From contig USTA01000002.1 in the NCBI GenBank assembly GCA_900557475.1, forward strand, positions 1-16,468: 16,468 nucleotides of DNA, written 5' to 3'. Of this stretch, positions 6,486-11,562 are shown piece after piece. A program made the position numbers and the translations under genes. Position 1 is the stretch's first letter; each line of letters starts with the position of its first letter. The notes below the pieces were generated by a model, which saw only the letters and a list, made by a program, of their open reading frames with translations, made no database searches and had not been told where the DNA came from. The DNA comes from an uncultured Clostridium sp. (GTDB taxonomy: Bacteria; Bacillota; Clostridia; TANB77; CAG-508).

Positions 6486-7262
6486 TTATATTACTACTTT
6501 CTTAATTTCTAACTCTTCAGAGTTCAGAATAATTTTAGCTACATTTTTAAAATTACATTCTGTATCTGTTAATAAAATTTCATCTTTGCTATTTTTTACT
6601 TCAGCTTCCTGTATTTTTCCTTTTAAACTCTTTGCTATTATTTTTCCAGTGTTTATTATATCTATATTTTTTACTTCTTCTCTGATAATTTTTTCAAACA
6701 TAGGATAATGGGTACACCCTAATACCAATGCCTCTATATCTCCTATTCCTTTTAAATATTCTTTTATAGTAAGTCTAGCAATTTCATTATCTGTCCAACC
6801 TTCCTCTGCCATTGGTGCTAATATTGGACATTCCCTGTTTTCTACTTTTGCATTTTTAATATATTTTCTTATATTATCTTCCCATGCATTGCTTTTTATC
6901 GTTCCTCTGGTTGCCATTACTCCTATTTTTGTATATTTTTTATCATATATGTATTTTACCGCAGGTTCTATAATTCCTATTATAGGAACCTTATAAATAT
7001 TTCTCATTTCTTCTAATGCTTGACTTGTGGCAGTTCCACATGCTATTATAATTATTTTTACATTATACTTTAATAAAATTTCTATATTTCTTTTTGTTAA
7101 TTCTATTATACTTTCCTTTGATTTTGAGCCATATGGAAAATTTTTAGTATCTCCTAAATAAATAATTCTTTCGTTTGGAAATTGTTTTGATACTTCTTTA
7201 TATACAGTAAGACCTCCTACACCTGAGTCAAACATTCCTATTGGTCTACAATCCATTTTCAT
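6486..7262 (-). CDS. murI: Glutamate racemase
   Basis: A 258-residue cofactor-independent racemase converting L-glutamate to the D-glutamate used by MurD in peptidoglycan stem peptides. It acts in the cytoplasm with two catalytic cysteines, here Cys75 (IIIACGTATS) and Cys183 (VLGCTHYP). Other family blocks are GMFDSGVGGLTV (residues 9-20), IYLGDTKNFPYGSKS, PIIGIIEPAVK and CPILAPMAEEGW. The residue after the first catalytic Cys is Gly76, where the classical motif has Asn (CNTA). The codon is GGA, two changes from an Asn codon, so it is not a simple read error. Two ATGs (7262 and 7256) are both possible with the AAGGA site; the longer one is listed. The next gene follows by 12 bases. Confidence 0.93.
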   Translation of the reverse strand: MKMDCRPIGMFDSGVGGLTVYKEVSKQFPNERIIYLGDTKNFPYGSKSKESIIELTKRNIEILLKYNVKIIIIACGTATSQALEEMRNIYKVPIIGIIEPAVKYIYDKKYTKIGVMATRGTIKSNAWEDNIRKYIKNAKVENRECPILAPMAEEGWTDNEIARLTIKEYLKGIGDIEALVLGCTHYPMFEKIIREEVKNIDIINTGKIIAKSLKGKIQEAEVKNSKDEILLTDTECNFKNVAKIILNSEELEIKKVVI

Positions 7263-7284
7263 TCTTCCTTCTTATTTTTTTCTT

Positions 7285-7314
7285 ATTTTATCACATAAAT
7301 AGCATTAAATACAA
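7285..7314 (-). promoter_or_regulatory. Possible promoter of the racemase operon
   Basis: On the minus strand TTGTAT (7314-7309) and TAAAAT (7290-7285) are 18 bases apart, with TG just before the -10 box. The match is moderate. Its upstream end abuts the hairpin that follows the neighbouring gene. Confidence 0.4.
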
Positions 7315-7315
7315 T

Positions 7316-7348
7316 AGCGAACCTATTTTAGGTTCGCTTTTTATTTAA
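7316..7348. terminator. Hairpin between the Cys-rich gene and murI
   Basis: A perfect 10-bp stem (AGCGAACCTA 7316-7325 with 7329-7338) and a 3-base loop. The run of T follows it on the plus strand (7339-7342 then ATTT), whereas on the minus strand, where the neighbouring genes lie, the following bases are ATTGTATTT. It may end the minus-strand Cys-rich gene imperfectly, or mainly block antisense transcription into it. Confidence 0.6.
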
Positions 7349-7804
7349 TTATTTGCAAAAATCACAGTCATTTGGTCTCCCTGGTTTTATTGGTTCTGGC
7401 TTTGGAGTAGGCTTTGGACAAATTTCACAATCGCAAACAAGTCTTTCGCCTTTTAAGCATCTAAATTCCTTATCAATTTTCGCACAAATTTTAGAATGTT
7501 TCACTTTATTAGCCCAGATTTCTATTGAATAATATCTATCTGCACATAAGGGACCAAATACAAACTCTCCATTTTTGTCTGTGAAAGTATGAGATACTGG
7601 CTTTCTCTCGTTTCCACAATCATAATCAACTTCTATTAGTTTTACAACTGCATCTTCTATTGGTTCACCGCAATCGTCTTTTACAACTCCATAAATTACA
7701 GTTCTATTATCTTTTGAAATTGTTATATCTAAATCATATTGTTTTCCAGCAGCCATTATTCCATCAATATCTACTACTGGGCAAATTGTTTTATCATATT
7801 TCAT
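7349..7804 (-). CDS. Cys-rich carboxypeptidase-regulatory-like protein
   Basis: A 151-residue protein with a central beta-sandwich resembling the carboxypeptidase regulatory (transthyretin-like) domain, about residues 34-110: TVIYGVVKDDCGEPIEDAVVKL, then HTFTDKNGEFVFGPL and YYSIEIWANK. It has eleven cysteines (8, 45, 63, 87, 107, 116, 124, 126, 129, 147, 150) and a C-terminal tail with CDCEIC, a Pro/Lys repeat (PKPTPKPEPIKP) and a final CDFC. No signal peptide or membrane span is visible. The cysteine content and lack of a signal suggest a crosslinked structural protein assembled from inside the cell, such as a spore-coat component, but that is inference. The AAAGGTGG ribosome site sits in the loop, and the ATG in the stem, of a long inverted repeat. 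It lies 49 bases after the 46-residue gene and is probably cotranscribed with it. Confidence 0.8.
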   Translation of the reverse strand: MKYDKTICPVVDIDGIMAAGKQYDLDITISKDNRTVIYGVVKDDCGEPIEDAVVKLIEVDYDCGNERKPVSHTFTDKNGEFVFGPLCADRYYSIEIWANKVKHSKICAKIDKEFRCLKGERLVCDCEICPKPTPKPEPIKPGRPNDCDFCK

Positions 7805-7842
7805 ATTATACCACCTTTCTTTTATATAATATGAAATATGAT
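7793..7842. repeat. Perfect 18-bp inverted repeat spanning a start codon
   Basis: Arms 7793-7810 and 7825-7842 are perfect reverse complements around a 14-base loop (7811-7824). In minus-strand mRNA the loop displays the GGTGG ribosome site and the downstream arm contains the ATG (7804-7802) and next codons of the Cys-rich gene. The same arrangement on the plus strand gives a mirror ATG reading MKYD then a quick stop, so both strands start with the same codons. The arms are almost entirely A/T. It could gate translation, act as an operator, or be an inverted duplication. Confidence 0.9.
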
Positions 7843-7853
7843 TTATTTAGTTA

Positions 7854-7994
7854 CTAAATTATTCCCATTTTCTTTATCATTCGTTTACCTTGTTTTAGCA
7901 TCTTATTTGATTTGCATCCCATCATTTCATTACACACCATTGTTGCTCCTGCCACAATTACCATTCCTACAATCATACCTTTAACAAATTTCAT
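7854..7994 (-). CDS. 46-residue single-span membrane peptide
   Basis: A small gene with a good AAAGGAG site six bases before its ATG. The product begins MKFVKGMIVGMVIVAGATMV, a single hydrophobic span with a glycine pattern, then CNEMMGC and a basic tail (SNKMLKQGKRMIKKMGII). The pattern of a short span followed by an amphipathic Lys/Met-rich helix recalls small YtxH-like or other clostridial membrane peptides, but I cannot assign a family. The two cysteines lie just past the span. It precedes the Cys-rich gene by 49 bases, which contain one arm of the inverted repeat. No convincing promoter was found; a 6-bp hairpin (TTGGAA with TTCCAA) lies upstream near 8030-8048. Confidence 0.7.
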   Translation of the reverse strand: MKFVKGMIVGMVIVAGATMVCNEMMGCKSNKMLKQGKRMIKKMGII

Positions 7995-8066
7995 TTAATT
8001 TCTCCTTTCTTTAAGGTATTTTTATATTATTGGAACTTGTCTTCCAATTTTTTACCTCTTTTACTA

Positions 8067-8435
8067 TTATGTCTTTTTTATATATTTATTATACCAAGAA
8101 TATGATTCAAATATTGCTATTAATATTAGAAACACACCAAATAATTTTTTAAGTATTCCTGTTTCTATTTTTGTCGCCAAAAAAGCCCCAAAAGCTGCCC
8201 CAATCGAACCCCAAATAGCAATTGGTAGTGCTAAATTCCATTTAATTTGTTTCCTTTTTATATTAAATATCGTCGCTGATATTGATGTTGGAATAAAAAA
8301 AATTAGATTTGACGCCTGCGCAACCTTTTGATCTTTTCCCAAAAATGTAACTAAAATTGTAATAAGTATGCTGCCTCCTCCCATACCCATACCACTTATT
8401 AGTCCTGAGATTAAACCAGATAATATTTCTACCAC
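8067..8435 (-). CDS. Half-length TauE/SafE (TSUP) protein, C-half type
   Basis: A 122-residue protein with about four hydrophobic spans and one copy of the TSUP repeat signature (GLISGLISGMGMGGGSIL near residues 7-24). The TauE/SafE family moves sulfite, thiosulfate and organosulfur compounds; full-length members have about 250 residues and two such repeats. This is the downstream half of a split pair and most resembles the second repeat. The start is GTG at 8435, with GGAGAC upstream, 21 bases after the other half. Each half has its own start and stop, so this is not a simple frameshift of one gene. A complete transporter probably needs both products. The substrate is unknown. Confidence 0.85.
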   Translation of the reverse strand: MVEILSGLISGLISGMGMGGGSILITILVTFLGKDQKVAQASNLIFFIPTSISATIFNIKRKQIKWNLALPIAIWGSIGAAFGAFLATKIETGILKKLFGVFLILIAIFESYSWYNKYIKKT

Positions 8436-8456
8436 TTTAGTCTCCTTTATTCTTAT

Positions 8457-8813
8457 TTATTTTATAAAAATACTAATACCTGCATAAATTAAAAATATTA
8501 TAAAAATTAGCACTAAATATTTTTCATTTATTTTTTCTAAAACTTTCGCTCCTAATATTCCACCTACTGTTCCTCCAATAGCAGACAATATCCCTAGCTT
8601 CCAATCCATAAATTCAGTTTTATTATAAAAAAACAAACTAGCCAATACCATTGGCAATATACAAAAAACGGACATAGCTCTAGATTCTTTTTCGTTACAT
8701 TTAAAGATATATGAAAATGCTGGAACTAATATAAGTCCTCCTCCTGAAGCAAAAAGGCCACTTAATATACCAGAAGTAAGTCCTACCATTATAATTTTAA
8801 TTTTTTCTTTCAT
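8457..8813 (-). CDS. Half-length TauE/SafE (TSUP) protein, N-half type
   Basis: A 118-residue protein with about four spans and the first-repeat TSUP signature (GLTSGILSGLFASGGGLILVPAF, split here as GLTSGILSGLFA at residues 11-22 followed by SGGGLILVPAF). It is the upstream partner of the second half-gene and probably forms the N-terminal half of a heterodimeric transporter. A recognisable ribosome site is missing before the ATG at 8813, which is unusual in this window; the sequence there is A/T-rich and includes AAGTC. It follows the DtxR-like regulator by 55 bases and is probably in the same operon. Confidence 0.85.
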   Translation of the reverse strand: MKEKIKIIMVGLTSGILSGLFASGGGLILVPAFSYIFKCNEKESRAMSVFCILPMVLASLFFYNKTEFMDWKLGILSAIGGTVGGILGAKVLEKINEKYLVLIFIIFLIYAGISIFIK

Positions 8814-8825
8814 ATTAATATTTTT

Positions 8826-8869
8826 GACTTAAAAAAAGAAAATATACAAAGTAAAAATAAATTTAAGTC
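8826..8869. repeat. Inverted repeat GACTTAAA/TTTAAGTC before the TSUP genes
   Basis: Arms 8826-8833 (GACTTAAA) and 8862-8869 (TTTAAGTC) are separated by 28 bases between the regulator gene and the TSUP pair. They could be paired half-sites for the upstream regulator or a weak RNA hairpin. In such A/T-rich sequence chance is a real alternative. Confidence 0.3.
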
Positions 8870-9249
8870 TATTTATTTTCATTTTGTATATTTTCCTCTA
8901 TAAATTTTTCTAGTTTCGCTGCTGTATGGCATGAAATACAATGTGCTAATTTTTTAGTTTCCTCTTCAACCAACTCTTTGTCTGTTTTTATAATATCTCT
9001 TAAAAAAATCTCAAAAAGTTCATGCCTTCTTTCAATATATTTAGCTCTTGCAACTCCACTTTCTGTTAATGTAATATTTTTATACTTTTCATAATTTATT
9101 AATCCCTGGTCTTTTAATACATTAAGTGCTGCACTTGTACTTGCTTTAGTAACATCCATTTCTTCTGCAATATCTGTAACTCTAGCTCTGCTACATTCCT
9201 TTGTAAGAATATAAATTGTATATAAATATTCTTCTAATGAATCTGTCAT
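8869..9249 (-). CDS. Atypical DtxR/MntR-family metalloregulator
   Basis: A 126-residue protein with an N-terminal winged helix (about 1-70: LEEYLYTIYILTKE, RARVTDIAEEMDV, TSAALNVLKDQGLINYEKY, ITLTESG) and a helical dimerisation domain, so of DtxR/MntR type without the SH3-like C-domain. Aligned by eye with MntR, two ligands stay as His76 and His103, but others change: Asp8 to Glu7, Glu11 to Tyr10, Glu99 to about Lys100 and Glu102 to Ala102. The DtxR cysteine position is also Lys. A new cluster, HCISCH (103-108), adds Cys104, Cys107 and His108. The usual Mn or Fe site is thus probably absent and another metal or a thiol reaction is sensed. It has an AAAGGAG site and overlaps the upstream gene by one base (TAATG). 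It precedes the split TSUP genes and probably controls them. Confidence 0.85.
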   Translation of the reverse strand: MTDSLEEYLYTIYILTKECSRARVTDIAEEMDVTKASTSAALNVLKDQGLINYEKYKNITLTESGVARAKYIERRHELFEIFLRDIIKTDKELVEEETKKLAHCISCHTAAKLEKFIEENIQNENK

Positions 9250-9641
9250 TAATTATCTCCTTTTATTTCTTTTGGTTTTACAACTTTTGTTGATATAGCA
9301 TTTGTTTGTGCTTCATTCCATCTCATAACTCTAATATTTTGGTATGTTTCAAGCACTTTAGAATATTTGTCTCTTTCATCTTCCCAAACTGTATCTGGAA
9401 TTTTATCAAAACTATCAAACATTTTTTCCGCTTCTACAAGATAGATTATTTGTTCTTGTGCTGACATTTTATCATATCTTTTAGCAAATTCTGCTAGATT
9501 ATCTAATTTTTGGTTTGCATCTATAAAGCTAAAAAAATCTTTAACTTTTATTCCTGCCATTCTAATTTGCATAATGGCCATAGCTATTAATATTATAATA
9601 AATATTCCAAGTATAAATATTATAGCTAGTGCTTTAGTCAT
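9249..9641 (-). CDS. Single-span membrane protein of the regulator operon
   Basis: A protein of 130 residues when started at the ATG at 9641; a longer frame from 9671 runs through the GAGGAG ribosome site and begins about at the predicted transcription start, so it is rejected. Residues about 4-24 form one membrane span (LAIIFILGIFIIILIAMAIM). The rest is charged and helical, with KVKDFFSFIDANQKLDNLAE, RYDKMSAQEQIIYLVEAEKM and KYSKVLETYQNIRVMRWNEA, and is probably cytoplasmic. I do not recognise a family. It heads the operon, overlaps the regulator gene by one base, and so is translationally coupled to it. It could be a partner of the TSUP pair, which is inference from position. Confidence 0.7.
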   Translation of the reverse strand: MTKALAIIFILGIFIIILIAMAIMQIRMAGIKVKDFFSFIDANQKLDNLAEFAKRYDKMSAQEQIIYLVEAEKMFDSFDKIPDTVWEDERDKYSKVLETYQNIRVMRWNEAQTNAISTKVVKPKEIKGDN

Positions 9642-9673
9642 TTTCTCACTCCTCATCTTTAGATTCTGCATTT

Positions 9674-9702
9674 ATTATATCATTTCGTTGGTTTCTTTGC
9701 AA
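9674..9702 (-). promoter_or_regulatory. Extended -10 promoter of the regulator/TSUP operon
   Basis: On the minus strand TTGCAA (9702-9697) and TATAAT (9679-9674) are 17 bases apart, with TGA directly before TATAAT, so the -10 box is extended. The start falls near 9667, giving a short leader before the ATG at 9641. No clear palindromic operator overlaps it. Confidence 0.75.
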
Positions 9703-9907
9703 TAGTTTTACAATTCTAACGGTATTAACGAATAAAAAGCTTTTTCTTTTAAAAGAACAAAATGGGCATGATTAATATATTTTTACATTTCAAATAACTT
9801 TTCATGCACCGTCTTTGTTCACTCGCGAAAGTTTTTACGATATTTTCTGTGAAATATTTTTTGTTTTACTAAATTATTACTCATAATATTTTTTAATCTA
9901 CTATTTC
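9703..9907. other. Intergenic stretch without a recognised gene
   Basis: Between the ATPase stop and the regulator-operon promoter I see no gene. There is no strong terminator for the ATPase. Visible items are a short inverted repeat (GCATGA 9766-9771 with TCATGC 9802-9807), A/T palindromes around 9735-9756, and a 21-codon minus-strand frame from an ATG near 9883 without a good ribosome site. The patch 9800-9840 has more G and C than its surroundings, but nothing in it is recognised. Confidence 0.5.
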
Positions 9908-11110
9908 TTATTTTTCTTCTAATAACCAATCTATTACATTTTTATGAATTATACCATTTTGCGAAAAATCAAATTTATCCATTGTTAAAACATATTTAGG
10001 ATAGTTATCTTCTATATTTTTAAATGCTCCAAATTCTCTTTGGATAACAGAGTCATCTGCCAAAATATAAGCTACTTGAATATATATCTTATCTTTAAAT
10101 CTTGTCGCTATAAAATCTATCTCTCCATTTTCCAAATTTCCAACTTTAACATCATATCCTCTAGACAGCAATTCATTATATACAATATTTTCCAAATACG
10201 CTCCTAGTTGTGGTTTCTTTCCACCGTTAATTATTTGACCAAATCCTAAATCTGTTAAATAATATTTATATTTTCCGTTTAATATTCTTTTTCCTCTAAC
10301 ATCATATCTGTCAGCTTTATTTATCAGCATAGCTTTTGTCATATATTCTAAATAGTTATATAGAGTTATTTTTGAAACCTCTCTATCGTCTTTATTTGCA
10401 AAATAATTTGATAAACTTTCTGCTGAAAAATTTTGAGATGGTGTTGTAACTATATATTCTACTATTCTATTAAATAAATCTAAATCTTTTATATTAAATC
10501 TTGCTATAATATCTTTTACTAATATAGAATTATATATGTCTGATAAATATGTTCTTGTCTGAACTTCATCTGTCATCATAAATCTTTGTGGCATTCCTCC
10601 CCAAGTCATATAGTCATTAAATACTTCTTCTATATCTTTTCTATTTGTTATATTTTTAAGCTCACATACTTCTTTAAATGTGAATGGATAAGTTTTAAAA
10701 CTTACATATCTTCCTGCTATATGTGTAGCTAGTTCTCCAGATAGTAAATCACTATTAGAACCTGTAATAAATATTGATACATTTTTAGATGCCTTAAATG
10801 AATTTATTGCTTTTTCCCAATGTTCTACACTTTGAATTTCATCAAATAATAAGTAATATTTATCTTTGCTTACTATTTTTTCTTTAACGTAATTGTGTAA
10901 ATCCATATCATTTTTTATAAAAGCATAATCTTCATATTCAAAATTTATATATATTATTTGAGATTCTGGTATTCCTCTTTCTTTTAGCTCATCTATTATT
11001 TGTAATAATATGACTGACTTACCACATCTTCTAACACCCATTATGACTTTTATCAAATCTTGGTCATAGAATGGCCTAATTTTAGATAAATATTTTTCAC
11101 GAATAATCAT
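9908..11110 (-). CDS. AAA+ ATPase with DUF4143 domain
   Basis: A 400-residue member of the large AAA_14/DUF4143 family of prokaryotic P-loop ATPases, whose cellular role is mostly unknown. Walker A is GVRRCGKS (residues 25-32), Walker B LLFDE (to residue 91), and the sensor-like ITGSNSDLLSGELATHIAGRY block follows. A winged-helix-like middle and the C-terminal DUF4143 region have a PD-(D/E)xK-like pattern (LENGEIDFIATRFKDKIYIQVAY), as noted in the family. The start is the ATG at 11110 after GAGGAG; the longer GTG start at 11131 overlaps that site and lies about seven bases from the predicted transcription start. It stands alone, not in an operon. These genes spread by horizontal transfer and recur in many copies in gut bacteria. 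A cellular function cannot be given. Confidence 0.9.
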   Translation of the reverse strand: MIIREKYLSKIRPFYDQDLIKVIMGVRRCGKSVILLQIIDELKERGIPESQIIYINFEYEDYAFIKNDMDLHNYVKEKIVSKDKYYLLFDEIQSVEHWEKAINSFKASKNVSIFITGSNSDLLSGELATHIAGRYVSFKTYPFTFKEVCELKNITNRKDIEEVFNDYMTWGGMPQRFMMTDEVQTRTYLSDIYNSILVKDIIARFNIKDLDLFNRIVEYIVTTPSQNFSAESLSNYFANKDDREVSKITLYNYLEYMTKAMLINKADRYDVRGKRILNGKYKYYLTDLGFGQIINGGKKPQLGAYLENIVYNELLSRGYDVKVGNLENGEIDFIATRFKDKIYIQVAYILADDSVIQREFGAFKNIEDNYPKYVLTMDKFDFSQNGIIHKNVIDWLLEEK

Positions 11111-11144
11111 AAATTTCTCCTCTTTTTCCACTTTATTTTATTCC

Positions 11145-11173
11145 ATTATATCGTAATTGTTTTCTTTTGTCAA
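11145..11173 (-). promoter_or_regulatory. Perfect sigma-A promoter of the ATPase gene
   Basis: On the minus strand TTGACA (11173-11168) and TATAAT (11150-11145) are separated by exactly 17 bases, matching the consensus at all twelve positions. The start would be near 11138, about 28 bases before the ATG at 11110. Confidence 0.9.
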
Positions 11174-11189
11174 CGTTTTTGTTTATCTC

Positions 11190-11227
11190 ACTAAACAAAA
11201 CTCGTTTTTTTTCGCATTTTGTTTAGT
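11190..11227. repeat. 11-bp inverted repeat upstream of the ATPase promoter
   Basis: ACTAAACAAAA (11190-11200) and TTTTGTTTAGT (11217-11227) are perfect reverse complements around a 16-base centre. It begins about 17 bases upstream of the -35 box, where an activator or repressor could bind. The high A/T content makes a random match possible but 11 perfect bases is long. Confidence 0.65.
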
Positions 11228-11376
11228 TTGCAAATTATGTATTTAAGAATATCAATATTTTCCAAAAATTAGTGCCAAACAACAACACTTATGTGTATAT
11301 TTCTGCATCTGGTACTTTATATTATTCTTCAATTATACTTTATCATATTTGTGCGAAAAAGTTATTTCTTTCCCAT
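11228..11376. other. A/T-rich intergenic stretch, nothing recognised
   Basis: Between the ATPase upstream repeat and the hairpins behind clpC no gene, ribosome site or promoter could be supported on either strand. Confidence 0.5.
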
Positions 11377-11412
11377 AAAACGTAGTAAATTTTTTAATTT
11401 ACTACGTTTTTT
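11377..11412. terminator. Strong bidirectional-type hairpin downstream of clpC
   Basis: Arms 11377-11391 and 11396-11410 form a 15-bp perfect stem with a four-T loop; the core is ACGTAGTAAATT. On the plus strand six T follow the ACG; on the minus strand the stem ends in TTTT. It lies about 150 bases after clpC and probably ends the operon. No plus-strand gene lies upstream of it in this interval. Confidence 0.7.
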
Positions 11413-11480
11413 ACTTTATTTATTTTTTTCGTTATTACTGTAATTCTTATAATTTTTTAATTTTAGAAATATATGTCAAG

Positions 11481-11516
11481 TAAATGTAGGCAATTTTTAT
11501 ATTTTACCTACATTTA
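11481..11516 (-). terminator. Hairpin closer to the clpC stop
   Basis: TAAATGTAGG (11481-11490) pairs with CCTACATTTA (11507-11516), a 10-bp stem with a 16-base loop, about 47 bases after the clpC stop. A long T-run does not follow on the minus strand, so it may be a 3'-end stabiliser or a weak terminator. Confidence 0.4.
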
Positions 11517-11562
11517 TTGTACACTAACATTTTATGCTCCATCTAATAATCTATTAAATAGT

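Noticed and set aside
8869..9249. CISCH in the regulator as a heme c (CxxCH) site
   Set aside because: Covalent c-type heme attachment occurs outside the cytoplasm; this is a soluble DNA-binding protein without a signal peptide, so a metal or thiol site is more plausible.
9766..9807. Inverted GCATGA/TCATGC repeat as a mobile-element end
   Set aside because: Only six bases per arm, no transposase and no target duplication were seen.
11111..11131. Longer GTG start for the ATPase
   Set aside because: The seven extra codons encode the GAGGAG ribosome site of the ATG at 11110, and the GTG lies only about seven bases from the predicted transcription start.
11456..11485. TTGACA on the minus strand near 11478 as a promoter
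   Set aside because: The nearest TATAAG-like box is 22 bases away, well outside the usual spacing, and no minus-strand gene starts nearby.
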